From: Amoebophrya sp. A120
Taxonomy: Eukaryota; Sar; Dinophyceae; Syndiniales; Amoebophryaceae
Direction: 5' to 3'
DNA length: 64,000 nt
NCBI GenBank assembly: GCA_905178155.1
Contig: CAJINV010000006.1
Span: 1,551,876-1,615,875 of the forward strand
Numbering within the stretch: position 1 is the first letter of the stretch; each line of letters begins with the position of its first letter. Positions 20,896 through 32,500 of the stretch are shown piece after piece. The translations under genes and the position numbers were made by a program. A model generated the notes under the pieces. The model had not been told where the DNA came from and did no database searches. It was given only the letters and a program-made list of their open reading frames with translations.

Positions 20896-21916
20896 GTTTA
20901 GAAGGTTCATCTTCACATCGTGAAGAAGAAGAAGAACCTCAGCGGGGATAAAAATTCATCTGATGGTGAGAATTATATCAGATTTTTTTTCTACTTCTGC
21001 GCCGATTTTTTTTACGTGCCACGACCTGTGCTAATAATAGTGTTCGGCTTGTTTCAGCAACACATACATCAACGAAGAAGTTCTTGAGTCCAATCGAAGG
21101 ATCGCGAGATCATGTGAGAAGAAGTTCTCCTGTTGAAATAAAAACGGTGCGGCAAAAATTATGACAAAAATGGAATCGACTCAAGAAATCTCAATCGGTG
21201 TTGTAGAAGTTCCTTGCACCAGCCCAGAATGATCTGAAGAACTGTTGCCATTCTACTAGTACCTCGAAGTAGAAGTACCAACAAGAATGAACGTCCATCT
21301 TTCACGAGAAGAGCAGTTTGGATCGTAGATGAAATTGAAAGGACAACGACGTCAAGATCCTGAGTCAACATCTCGGTCACCTTGTGCTGTCTGCTACTTC
21401 AAAATAAGTAAAGAATATTAAACCGAGAGCGAAGTTGTACTATAATCTCTATCCTCAAGGTCGTACTATGTTGATCCAGTAGAACAATGTCCTTCTTTCT
21501 TTTCATCCATCAAAGCCAGGAGTAGAAAACACCCGATCATCACCTTCTACTTCGACCTGTAATTTTTACAGAAAATAACAAGTCACACACAACTACTTCT
21601 ACACGAGAAAAGTCACCCCATACAACTTCGACCTGTAATTGCAGAAAAGTCAGAGTCACGAGGACCTTTTACAGTAATTACAGCACCCCAAAGTAAGAAG
21701 TAGAAAAGCTACCATAGTACCAGAGCCAGGCTGTCGAGAGTCTTTCGACGCTGCGCTTTGTTCTAAATCTAAATATCTTCCCTGTACTACTTTTGTGAAA
21801 TAAGAGGCTGTTGAGACGAGTATACTTTCTATAGTTCATCCCTCTACACATCAAAGATCCAGTAAATTATAGTTGTCGCTGTCCTGAACAAGCAAAATAA
21901 ACTATTCTTCACAATC

Positions 21917-24518
21917 ATGACGCTGCCGCGCGGAAAATTTTCGTTCGCTGCAGCTGCTGGTGCAGCTGTCGTGCTTAATTACAGCGGTATGCAGCAGCTG
22001 CTGCCGGTTGGTGCCCTGTCCCTAAATCCTAAAACGACCGGTGCCGATTCCGCCCCAGTGGGAGATGTTGAAATACCGTACCGTATTTCCATAACGGACC
22101 ACCGCACCGGATCGACCTGGACCTACCGTCCTAAGTTTCTATATGAAACGGACCCTCCTAAAATTGCCTCCGTTGGCGACCTGGAAAAGTGGTTGCGCAC
22201 CACTGCCCACTCTACTGCAGGAGCTGCGCTAAATGATCCGCCGCTAGGTCCTGGCCAGTATGCGGCTTTCATTGGTACGACTGAACCTGTGCCGCAATCG
22301 CAAATTCCGGCAAATAGGAAGTACGTCGAAGAAGGAAACTCGTATATTCCGTCGTGGGAGACATCCTTACGCTTGTATGTCCGGGAAGGGAACACGAACA
22401 ACCCGGACCTAAAAAAGGAGGAGGAGGAGTTGTACCTTCGGCAGGAGTATCAAATGCAAAGATCGATCTGGGTCTGGAACCATGCAACTTGTCATGCTAC
22501 ATTTGGATTTTTCCAAAAAAAATTGTATTGTATGAGCAGCAAGAAGGGGAGTTGTGTACTAATTTTTGCTACGCGGAAGATCAAAGGGCATTTCCATTTT
22601 TCATGCGGAACAGGCATATTGAAGAACAAGAAGCCCTCAAAATAAAATCTGTGAAGATGCTAGCGCATGCATCACAGATCGATCAGGGCAGCTCCTGATG
22701 CACAAAACGTGCGTGCCAGGTGTCAGAACTCCTTCCGGACCCAAATCGATATTTGCATTGGATAAGGAGGAGGCCCGGCTGCGCAGCGAGGCGACGGAAA
22801 AGGAACGGCAGCGCGAGGCGGAGGAGAAGGCGGAGGAGCAGGCCCGACTGCAGCGCGAGGCGGAGGAAAAGGCGAAGGAGCAAGCCCGACTGCAGCGCGA
22901 GGCAGAGGAGAAGGAACGGCAGCTGCAGGAGAAGCATGCCCAGCTGCAAAAGGAGGCGGAGGCCCAGCGGGAGATGCAGGCCCAGCTGCAGAGGGAGGCG
23001 GAGGCCCAGCGGCTGCGGGAGCAGGCCCGGTTGCAGGAGGAGCAGGCCCGGCAGCTGCGGGAAAAGCAGGCCCAGCTGCAGAGGGAGGCGGAGGCCCAGC
23101 GGCTGCGGGAGCAGGCCCGGTTGCAGGAGGAGCAGGCCCGGCAGCTGCGGGAAAAGCAGGCCCAGCTGCAGAGGGAGGCGGAGGCCCAGCGGCTGCGGGA
23201 GCAGCAGGCCCAGCTGCAGAGGGAGCAGCAGCTGCGGAGAGAGCAGGAGCAGCTTGCGCGGGATCGGCAGCGGCTGCAGCAGGAGGAGGATTTTTTGCGG
23301 AGGGGGGGCGGCCGGCCGCCGTACAACAACTACAATCCTGCTGGTAGCGCTATTATGGGATTGTTCTCAAATCGATTACCTTCTCAACCGTTACATGAGT
23401 AGTTGTCATGCAAAATGAAGACCATAAGCTGCAACCACATCACGGCCAAGCGACTGCGCATGAGAAAAAATTTTCGAAGCTGCGCTAAAGAGCATCTAAA
23501 ATATGTTTGTAAAATTTGTAAAAGATGCAAGAACTACTGCAAGATCTTCGTCCCTCTCGCTTTCGCTTTTCTACTTGCATTTCAAATACAACAATGCCAT
23601 CGTAAAAACAGTTGAGAACGTAACGGCTGAGAGCCGCATACCACTTGCGGGTTTCGGGGCGGGGGTTATTGCTGGAGAACTTGCTGGAGGTGGATTTCGC
23701 CTATGCATTGCAAATATGTCTGGGTCTGGTAGAGTACAACTTGTCATGCTAAATCTGAACCATACAAAAATCTGTGTTGCATGATTATGTATGATTACCA
23801 ATAAAGCTGTTCACTTTTGAGAAGGCCGAGAGGCAGTTTCTCATGCGGAAAAGGCATGGTAAAGCTAAAGATCTCACAGAATCTGTGATGCTAGGGTATG
23901 CATCACAGACCTCACGCGTCATGCAAAACGTGCATGACAAACGTTGCACTTTTCCAGACCCAGATCGATATTTTCATTTGATCTCGCCCCTATGGACCTT
24001 ACCCAAGCGGATTCGCTCCTGGACTCGGTGCCGGACCTGCAGGCCTGATCGCGAAGGGTGCTTGCGACGAGATGGCGGGTGAATGTCTGGAGATGGAGGG
24101 TCGTATGCTGGGGGATCCAGGCATGATCGCGGCCGGTAAGATGCTGGAGCGAGAAGGTCAGTTCGAGGAAGGTCTCGGACTCGCTGAAGCTGCATATCAA
24201 ATGCAAATATGTCTGGATGTCTGGAAGATTCCGAGATTTGTCATGCAGTTTTATTTCCAAATCCAAGCTCCCCCACGTCTGGAATGCGGGGCCTAGCATC
24301 TTCACAGGTTCATCTGCAACCCCTTGGCGAAGATGTAGATGCCACCTCTTCTGCATGAGTAATGCCCTCTCAGCATGTTGGCCAGAAGATGGCACTTTTT
24401 GCACGTCATGCATCACAGATCTTTGTGAGATCCGCAACACGCATCACAAGTTCGGATCCTTCCAGACCCACAGTACATGTTTGCAATTGATAGTGCATTT
24501 GGTTTTCCGTGGTGGTAA
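21917..24518 (+). CDS. Gene 4: secreted coiled-coil protein with N-terminal domain and glycine-zipper tail
   Basis: Exons 21917-22447, 22770-23353, 23646-23701, 23989-24194 and 24498-24518 join to 465 residues plus TAA. Start ATG 21917 is followed by MTLPRGKFSFAAAAGAAVVL, a plausible signal peptide, and by SLNPKTTGADSA, which is nearly identical in gene 3. Residues about 50-165 form a unique, roughly balanced domain that I do not recognise (contains TGSTWTYRPKFLYETDPPK). Residues about 175-365 are an almost pure Gln/Glu/Arg/Ala coiled coil with a duplicated ~40-residue block. After it comes a Gly/Ala-rich segment (AGFGAGVIAGELAGGGF) that could insert in a membrane, then a Met/Gly/Glu-rich end finishing FGFPWW. 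The gene and its upstream sequence form the second copy of a 4.4-4.6 kb tandem duplication with gene 3. Confidence 0.8.
22448..22764 (+). mobile_element. Introner, family A, absent from gene 3
   Basis: TATC/GATA, TSD aggag on both sides, phase 0 in gene 4. Confidence 0.93.
23354..23640 (+). mobile_element. Introner, family D, shared with gene 3
   Basis: TATG/CATA, flanks gctat/ccact, phase 2. Removal gives GSAIAGFGAGV in frame. Interior is similar to the gene 3 copy along its length. Confidence 0.87.
23702..23983 (+). mobile_element. Introner, family A, absent from gene 3
   Basis: TATG at left, variant GATC at right, TSD tcgcc on both sides, phase 1. Gene 3 has the empty site TTTCGCCCAGG at 18284-18294. 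Confidence 0.91.
24195..24492 (+). mobile_element. Introner, family A, shared with gene 3
   Basis: TATC/GATA, TSD ctgca/gtgca, phase 0, last intron of gene 4. Confidence 0.9.
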
Positions 24519-24939
24519 AGAAGGAGTTTCTGGGCCGCGTGGAAGTGGAACAACAAAGGGCATGGTATTTGTCGCTCGTGCCGCCAAGAAGGGTGGCACA
24601 TCAACCGCAGCGGCGCGGGATTTTTATTAAGTTTAAGTATATTCTTCGTAAGCATAGAGCAGTAGAAAATTTTGGAAACGGAGACAAGACCCAAGGAACA
24701 ATGTGCGAAAGAGAGCAAAAAAGCGCAATGAACTAGAAAAGAGCACCCACAACATCAACAACTGGATCTTCTTCACTTGCAAAAATTATAGCATTATCAT
24801 CTTTTGAGAACAGAAGCAGAACAGATGTACAGTATTAAACGAGACCTCGCTACAAGCTCTCATGATCTCTGAGGAAGCGTTTCCTTCGTCCTTCGGGACG
24901 AAGGAAGCTGTGCACCACTTCTTGCTAAGCAACTTTAGC

Positions 24940-25206
24940 TATCAAATGCAAAAATGTCTGGGTCTGGAAGAAAAAGAATGTAAACTTTTCATGCAGATTT
25001 TCCATGTCCCATGAGGTCTGGAATGCGGGACCTAGTAAGCCAAACTCTGTGAGGTCTCTACCATGCCTGTCGTGCATGAGAAACTCCCTCCCAACTTGGT
25101 CAAAAGTGGACGGCTTTTGGCACTCATGCAACACAGATTTTTGCATGCTTCGGATTTAGCATCACAAGTTATTGTCTTCCAGACCCAGACATATTTGCAA
25201 TGCATA
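24940..25206 (+). mobile_element. Introner, family A, outside a clear gene
   Basis: TATC/CATA, TSD ttagc/ttggc. Either in a remnant gene or in noncoding sequence. Confidence 0.85.
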
Positions 25207-25288
25207 TTGGCAAGAGCTTCCTTGCTGGACGGAAATCCAGGTTGTAGCAAGCAACTCCCGAAGCAGGTGGTCGTAGCAAGCACCAGCT

Positions 25289-25437
25289 TATCCTGTGCAA
25301 AAGTATCGTACTCGTAGTAATTGCAGTCATGCATTGCAAATCTTCTTCTTAAGGTAAATCCGCATTACAAATTTCATTTCTCATGCTAAGGAAATTTGTA
25401 ATGCATTTATACGAGTGCGATACTTTTGCAATTCATA
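25289..25437 (+). mobile_element. Introner, family B, outside a clear gene
   Basis: TATC/CATA, TSD cagct on both sides, 83 bp downstream of the previous introner. Confidence 0.9.
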
Positions 25438-26644
25438 CAGCTGCACCACCTCTTCGTAGCTAGAGCCTGGACGTCGAATATCCAAACTAGGTACAGCTAC
25501 ACCTACGCTGGACGAGGAGGGTGATTTTACCACCTCTACTTCGCGAACAAAATTTTTGCACCACTACAAGGACGAGGAACGGCCTGGTTTTATTTCTTTT
25601 TGGAAGTAAGTAGTAGAGATCATTGATCATTTTTGATGAAACAAATCTACTTCAGCGTGGTTCCATTGAAACCAAGCTCTTTACTCTCTGAGGAAGCATT
25701 TTTATTTCCTTTGTCCTGTAGCTGGACGAAAATTGTAGCTGTGGCTGAGGTCCAAGAAACCGCTTTTTTTGAAGCTGTCCCCACCGTGTAAGATTCCGTG
25801 TAAGATTATCAAAGCTCGCTGTCCGCCGTGTATGATTGAAAAACTTAGAAGGCAGCAGCCCATCATCTTGAAGTAGACCCTCAGCGGTGGAGAGCTTTCT
25901 GATGAAACATTTCTGTGCCGATGTTCTTCGCGCCACAAGCGCGACCTGTGTTCCACTTCAACAGGATCTTCTTCTCACAAGGAGCTCAAAAAGACCTTGT
26001 AGTACTAGTGCCAGCACCACCGGCACTTAGTCCGTATCAAACCAGAATGAGAAGTACTAGATCTTTCGCTTTTAAAGCTGCACTGCTCGTCTTTTACTCG
26101 TATTCTTGACGATCATTCATTTACTGCGCTCTAGTACAACCCGTGTTCAAACATAAGTACAAGCGGCCAACGTTCATCTCCCAGTTGTATGTTGTTTGCT
26201 CCAACATGAGTCGTTGAGCTACATGATCTTCCGGTGGATCTTCGAGTTTTCTTTTGGCTCTGTGGCCTGTGTTCAGCTATTGTTCAGGGCAGTTTTTGGT
26301 TTTTCTGGTGCAAATGTTGATGTTCCAAGGCAAGAAGTTCATTTTCTTCGTTGTCGTGACAGAAAGAAAACAAACACAAGAAACTCGTCGTGATCTCTCA
26401 TAAAAGAACTATTTTTGCTAGCAATATTAGCGGAGTTCTCAGTCCTCGCGCTGGCCGAGGTAGTAGAAGTATGAAAGTACTTTGTTCATCTCGCCAAGAA
26501 GTACATCAACACTGAATGATCTTGAGGAACTACAACTAGCCAATTTTTCCTCGAAACAAGATGGCGGTCTCCTCCTGCTGTCTCGCAGCCGCATGGGGCA
26601 CCAGCTGAGGAGTGCTGCACGACGGCTAGGGCTGCGGCTATTCC

Positions 26645-26926
26645 TATCCTGAGCGAAAACGTCCCCAACCCAAAGTGAAGATGGAGACATCGCAACAGAA
26701 ATCGAGAAGTTTTGGCAGTCAAGCATGACAAGTTCCTGTCTGTATTGTAGTGGAGTTTAGCAAGTACAGCCGCAACACAAATCCATCTCCTCATCCTGTT
26801 TACAGAATTACAAAGTTCAAAACACAGTCGGAAATAATGCCTCTCATGGGGATGCGCATTACAACTCTTCTTGTAACTGCAAATCTGCATGACAACTATG
26901 GGGTGGGAATGTTTTTACTCAGGATA
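26645..26926 (+). mobile_element. Introner, family C, upstream of gene 5 start
   Basis: TATC/GATA, TSD attcc on both sides. Gene 6 has the empty site CCATTCCCACTTG at about 29501-29513. Lies 20 bp before the chosen ATG, so in the 5' UTR. Confidence 0.92.
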
Positions 26927-26946
26927 ATTCCCACCTGTGCAGCTTT

Positions 26947-28168
26947 ATGGGCCCCGCCTTTCTCCATGGTCTTCAACGAGGACCCAGTCGTGCATGCTCA
27001 AGACGAAGTCGATTTATTTTTACGCGGGAGAAGACATTTGGCCGCTGCGTGGTAAGAAGCAGGCGCGGCTTCGGAGGTCGTTTTGAGACGTTTATTTTCA
27101 GGGCGTTGTTTGAGTTTGTGCAGGACGTCGAGCAGACTCAGACATTCATCTGTTTCCTCGCAAGGTCCTCGCTCTTGCTCCTCGCGGCAAGACACAGGAT
27201 GGCCGTCTGGTTCATATCGACTGCAAATATATGTCTATGTCAGGAGGGTCTGGAGTGAGTGTTGCAAGATTTGTCATGCTAGTCTGGCACGACTCTGTGC
27301 TCTGTATTGCGTAGGGCCATCGGAACAGTGTATCTCGCCTGTCATGCAAAAACGCATCTTCGCATGCAAAATGCGCAGGAGCAACGAAGCACGCGAAAAC
27401 TTTTCATGCTTGGCTGCGCATTACAGTTAACTTATTGCAGCTCACTGACTTGCATCACAAGTTTCCAGACATCCAGGCATATTTGCATTTGATGGCTTCA
27501 GACGCCGTACCAGGCCGTCCGGGATCAGCTCCGCTACAAGTTTCGGGCTATCTATGGATGTGTCAGAGTTGAAATCGACAAAGTTGAAATAATTTGTGAT
27601 GCATAAAATCTATACCAGTTGGACCCACAGTTTCCAATCGGCGCATGACAAATTTTCCTGGCCTCTGAAGCAAGTCTGTCATGCTGTTTAGGGCAAGATG
27701 GCTGCTCCCTGTCATGCTAGTCAGCAGCCCAATTCTTGACCCCTACCAGCACTAGAATCTGCCTCCCTTGCGCCTTCAGCAATAGAGTCAGTCTTTGTGT
27801 CGCATTTTATGCATGGCAAATCATTTCAACTTTGTCGATTTCAACTCTGACACCTCCATACTATCTGCCTGATCTTTTCCATTTTACATCAGGAGTGGAG
27901 CTGGCTGAGCGGGGTGAATAAAGACGATCATGACGCTCCTGACACTAGTCCATCAAGATCAAGAACACGGCGGCGCTCCTGCATGGGGGTCGGTCTAGTC
28001 TTTGCTACAGAGGTGGAAGAGGAGGAGCAAAATCACGACAGCGGTTTGATGCAAAAACATCAACCCGCAGCTGGTGCGAGGATCATAAGAAATAGAAATT
28101 CAAACATCGGTACTAGTAGTAGGAACGGCCTGGCTTTATTTCTCTTTGGTGGTAGTAGAGATCATTGA
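26947..28168 (+). CDS. Gene 5: truncated paralogue of the N-terminus of gene 6
   Basis: Exons 26947-27214, 27500-27552 and 27866-28168 join to 207 residues plus TGA. The frame was chosen because it aligns along its length with gene 6 (start MGPA, then FEFVQDVEQ, ICFLARS, TPYQAVRDQLRYKFR, LIFSILHQEWSWLSGVN) and because all length differences between the two copies are multiples of three. Residues about 70-85 are hydrophobic (ICFLARSSLLLLAA) and could be a signal anchor. The Glu-rich linker and SNIGTSS are shared with gene 6. After SNIGTSS the copy reads RNGLALFLFGGSRDH and stops, where gene 6 continues for more than 3000 codons. A third copy of that terminal sequence lies at 25571-25640, so the locus is a tandem array of partial duplicates. 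A further introner (26645-26926) lies just upstream and would be in the 5' UTR. Confidence 0.65.
27215..27494 (+). mobile_element. Introner, family A, absent from gene 6
   Basis: TATC at left, variant GATG at right. The TSD (gttca/gcttc, better as ggttc/gcttc) is imperfect. Gene 6 has the uninterrupted site TGGTTCAAGACGCC at 29779-29792. Removal of 285 nt restores VWF-KTPYQ in phase 1. Confidence 0.85.
27553..27860 (+). mobile_element. Introner, family G1
   Basis: TATG/CATA, TSD ctatc on both sides, phase 0 in gene 5. Gene 6 carries a different family (C) 6 bp upstream of the equivalent position. Confidence 0.93.
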
Positions 28169-29522
28169 TCATTTTTGATGAAATCTACTTGCTCAGCATT
28201 CCGTTGAAGATGAAGCCAAGCTCTGTCTCTCTCTCTCTCTGAGGAAGCGTTGTTTCCTTTGTCCTGTAGTGGTCTGACGAAATAAATTGTAGCTGTGGCT
28301 GAGGTCCAGAAAACCGCTCTTTTTGAAGCTGTCCCTACCGTGTAAGATTTTTCCGTGTAAGATTTAAAGCTCGCTGTCCGCCGTGTATGATTGAAAAACT
28401 TAGAAGGCAGCAGCTCATCATCTTGAAGAAGAACCTCAGCGGTGGAGAGTCTGATGTATTTCTGTGCCGCTTTGGATTTTTTTCGTGCCACGAGCACCAC
28501 CTGTGTTCAACTTGTTCAACAGGATCTAGATCTTCTGTAGTTCCGTCAACCAGAATGAGACGTAGGTCTTTCGCGGCTTTATTTCAAGCTGCGCTGCTTT
28601 TTATTTTTTACTCGTTGTATCTTCCTTTGCCTCGTTGTATCTTCCTTGCAACAAGGCTCATTGCCTCGGCTCGGTCGCTGACCAGACCCGCCCTACACTT
28701 ATGCTCAGTGCTGCGGTGTGTGCGTTTTTGGTCCCCCCTGAACGACGTGTGTGAGAGTGTGGCCCACACCCAAGTCCGAAAAAACCTAGCCTTATAACAG
28801 CCGCGCCCTTATGGTATAGATCAACTGTTCGTCATAGAGGATCGGCGTTCAGCTGCTCTCGGGCTGGAGGAGGGAGTAGCACGCAGCAGTCCGCTAAAGG
28901 GCACACTGCCAACATCATCATCATCTTCCCACAAATAGATTACTGCACTCTGTCTGTTGTTCATGATCTTCAAACATAAGTACAAGTTCATGTTGCATTT
29001 GTTCGTCTCCCAGTTGTTGTTTGCTCCAACGTGAATCTTCGATGAACATGATCTACTTCCGATGGATCTTCGAGTTTTCTTTTGGCTCTGTGGCCTGCAC
29101 AGCTATTGAGGGCAGTTTTTGGTTTTTCTGGTGCAAATGTTGATGTTCCAAGGCAAGAAGTGCATTTTCTATTTCTTCGTTGTCGTGACAGAAAGAGAAC
29201 AAACTCGTCATGTTGATCTCTCATATTATCTCAAGAACTATTTTTTCTAGCAATAACGGAGGCCTCAGACTGTTGCGGCTGGTACAGCATGTACATGTAG
29301 TCCTCGCGCTGGCCGCGGTAGTCTAAGTTATAATGAAGTACTTTCTCCCAGGACCATAAGGTGGAAGTGGATCAACACTCAATCATGATCTTGAGGAAAT
29401 AGCCAATTTTTCCTCGAAACAAGATGGCGGTCTCCTCCTGCTGTCTCGCAGCCGCATGGGGCACCAGCTGAGGAGTGCTGCACATCGGCTATGGCTGCGG
29501 CCATTCCCACTTGTGCAGCTTT
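28169..29522. other. Intergenic region between genes 5 and 6
   Basis: Second copy of the duplicated upstream region. A short CT microsatellite lies near 28223-28240. Nothing else gene-like; no introner. Confidence 0.6.
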
Positions 29523-32500
29523 ATGGGCCCCGCCGTCCTCCCTGGTCTTCAAAGAGGACCCAGTGCCTGCTCAAGACGAAGTCGACTTATTTTTACTCGG
29601 GGGACGAAGTTTGGCCGCTGCGTGGTAAGAAGCAGGCGCAGCCACTTCGGAGGTCGTGGTGAGAACAAGTTTTTCAGGCCGGCGTTTGAGTTTGTGCAGG
29701 ACGTCGAGCAGAGATTCATCTGTTTCCTCGCGAGGTCCTTGCTCTTGATCCTCGCGGCAAGACACAGGATGCCCGTCTGGTTCAAGACGCCGTACCAGGC
29801 TGTCCGGGACCAGCTCCGCTACAAGTTTCGGTATCCTGAGTAAAAACGTACCCACCCCAGAGTTGTCATGCAGATTTGCCATGACAGGAACATTTGTGAT
29901 GCGCAACCCCATGGCAGGCATTTTCAATCGCGTTTGGGAACTTGTAATGCTGTAAACAGGATCAGAAGGTCGATTTGTGATGCTGCTTTCCTTTCTAACT
30001 TGCACTACCTTACGGACTGAAACTTGTCATGCGTGACTCACAAAACTCCTAGGTTTGTGTTGCAAAATCCCCATCCTGACTCTGGTGTGGGTACGTTTTT
30101 ACTCAGGATAGTCGGGCTGTCTGCCTGATCTTTTCCATTTTACATCAGGAGTGGAGCTGGCTGAGCGGGGTGAATAAAAGCAGAATAGTTCTTGCCGAAG
30201 AGGAAGAGGAGCAAAACGACAGCGGTCGTTTGCAGCAACCCGCAGCTGGTCCTGGTGCGAGGATAAGAAATTCAAACATCGGTACTAGTAGTTCTGTATC
30301 AAATGCAAATATGTCTGGGTCTGGAAACTTGTGATGCTGGGTGGCGTCTCATGATGAGGCCACAAATGCTGGCTCAGCATGACAAGTTTCTGAGCTCCTA
30401 GGTGTTGCCTATTCTGCATGACAAACTACGCTTCTGCATCACAGAAAAGCGGAGCTCTTGGGTAACGTGCATGACAGACTTAAGAGGCATGCCAGACAAG
30501 CATGACAAACATGCATTCTTCCAGACCCAGACATTTTTACAGTTGATATTCTGTGCGGCGAAAGTACAAACACACAGGACCCGGGGGCGGCCATGGTACA
30601 GAAAATATTGACGAGGAGGAAATATCTATCCCACGAAAAAACTGTGTCACTGTGATGACTTTGCAAGATCTGCATCACAAGTTTGCTACACATGACACGG
30701 AAAATTTGTCATGTGCGCATTTCCCATAGGGAAAAACACGGTTGAAACCCCAATGCTCTATGCAGGTGTAGCAAGACAAAGAGTTCTGTGTTCCATTTTC
30801 TGCATCACAAGTTCACAGTGAAACAGTTTTTTCTTGCGATACTATCAAATCTCCATGCTGCGACCCGGGCCACTCGCGAACACAGTACTGCCAGGAAGCG
30901 GGGGAATATCCAAGAAAAAAAACTGTGTTAAAAATGGAGGTGTCGTGGGGTTACAGCATTAGATGAAATTTGTTTGACATGACAAAGAAATCCTGTCATG
31001 CACAGCTGCTAGTAAGTGAAAACACGTATGAAAAGAGGGCATTAACATTATAGGTGGCCAGCATGACAAGTGTGACTGTATGGCGTGCCTCGCATTACAG
31101 ACTTACACTCAATACACAGCTTTTTTCTTGCATAGCGAAGAGAAAGAGGCTTAAACGCGATCCCGGGGCCGTCGCAGACGAGCAGACCGCCTTTTTAGAG
31201 GGTGAATTTTTATGAACTGCAAAAGAAGTATCGTACTAGTAGTAATTGCAATACAAATTAGCTCAGCATGACAAATGGAATTTGTCATGCTGTTTTGCCT
31301 TGGGATAGAGATTTGTAATGCATGACTGCGATTACTACGAGTGCGATACTTTTGCACAGGATAATTTTCGTCCGAAGCGGAATTTTCCTTGGAACCGACC
31401 CCGTATCGTATTCAAAAACGCCCCCAAGCCATATCTGTATTGCAAATCTGCATGCTGAAAATGTTTTTCATGCGGAGCCCCATGAGAAGCATTTTCCATT
31501 CGTGTTTTGCGGAATTTCTCATGCTCCAAGCAGCATGCTGCACTAGATCCGTGATGCTGTTGAGCTAGCTCAAACAACACTACACTACGAGTCCAAACTT
31601 GTCATGCAAGACAGCCAAAACTTGTGGATTTGTCTAGCCGATTCGCCATCTTGACTATCGGGTGGAGACGTTTTTCCATAGGATACTCCGGCGGAGGACT
31701 TTTACCGACACTCTAGGTATCAAATTTAAAAATGTCTGGATCTGGAAAATTGGAACTTGTAATGCGTGTCATGCACTCCTGGAAAATCTGTGTTGCATGA
31801 GCAGCAAAACAGAGGCTTTCTTTGTCATGCGAAAACGCAATTTGTGATGCGTGCTAGGCATCAGCAGACCTCTCAAAAACTTGTCATGCTTGGCTGCCAT
31901 TGGAAGCGCTTTAATCATGCGCAATTCAGCATCACAAGTTTCCAGACCCAGACATTTTTACATTTGATACTAGGGGAGGATCAACTACATCTGGTGGAGA
32001 GAACTACAGGGATGAAAGGGTGAATAGCGTAAGTAGGTACCAAACTTCCGCACCCGTTGCGGGCGGTGGGGACGCTGATGCTGATGCTCCAGCTGCCGGG
32101 GGACAAGAACATCCTTATCCTCAGCACCAAAATTTTCATGAAATTGAAATAGACGAACACATCAACCGAGCTGGTCGTAGTTCCTCTGCTGACAGAGGTG
32201 GAACAAGAACCTCTACTTCTACAGCCTCCGAGGGGGCGAGGACAGCACAGCAACTACGACCGAGAAGTAGCAGCTCCGATTTTTCCTCCACGTCCAGCGG
32301 CCAGGGCAGAAGTACAACTTCTACTGCCTCGTCCTCCACCCCAAGGACGTCTTTGGACGAGCATCAAATAGAAGCGGAGGGCGGGAGCAGCAGCAGCAGA
32401 GCTGGCGGGGCAGAGGACGGTGAAGACTACAGGAGCACCTTGTCGTTGTATACAGAAAGAGATGTTGGGCTGCAGGATGAAGAAGAAGATGTCCCAAGCT

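Larger units (their letters stand above)
19310..21916. other. Intergenic region between genes 3 and 4
   Basis: Contains one introner (19369-19514), a tandem repeat (19905-20545) and duplicated upstream modules of gene 4. Repeated blocks near 20725 and 20840 read GAGGTCCAAAA-CCGCTTTTTTTGCAG and recur near 25745 and 28300. Open frames on the minus strand across 19716-20420 follow the tandem repeat and are not credible genes. Confidence 0.6.
24519..26946. other. Intergenic region with a possible gene remnant
   Basis: Contains two introners with matching or near-matching TSDs (24940, 25289) but no long open frame around them: a putative ORF from ATG 24859 runs only about 38 codons after splicing. 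Sequence at 25571-25640 matches the 3' end of gene 5, so this may be the decayed tail of a third array copy. The part from about 25570 to 26640 repeats at about 28120-29510 upstream of gene 6. Confidence 0.5.
25571..29522. repeat. Tandem segmental duplication, ~2.55-kb offset
   Basis: Blocks from about 25571-26640 (upstream of gene 5) recur at about 28120-29510 (upstream of gene 6). Shared landmarks: GAGATCATTGATCATTTTTG, GTGTATGATTGAAAAACTTA, GGCAGTTTTTGGTTTTTCTG, CAAGATGGCGGTCTCCTCCT. The coding parts of genes 5 and 6 continue the similarity. Confidence 0.85.

Noticed and set aside
17986-23615. Conserved open frames inside the shared family D introners (containing NHITAKRLRM and YCKI)
   Set aside because: They lie wholly within the two copies of one ancestral introner and are similar because the gene was duplicated; spliced frames of genes 3 and 4 remove them.
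26564-26644. Alternative start of gene 5 at MGHQLRSAARRL (spliced over the 26645 introner)
   Set aside because: A similar frame exists in gene 6 at 29456, but it ends after 68 codons in both copies, whereas the MGPA frame continues through later introners and shows length changes in multiples of three.
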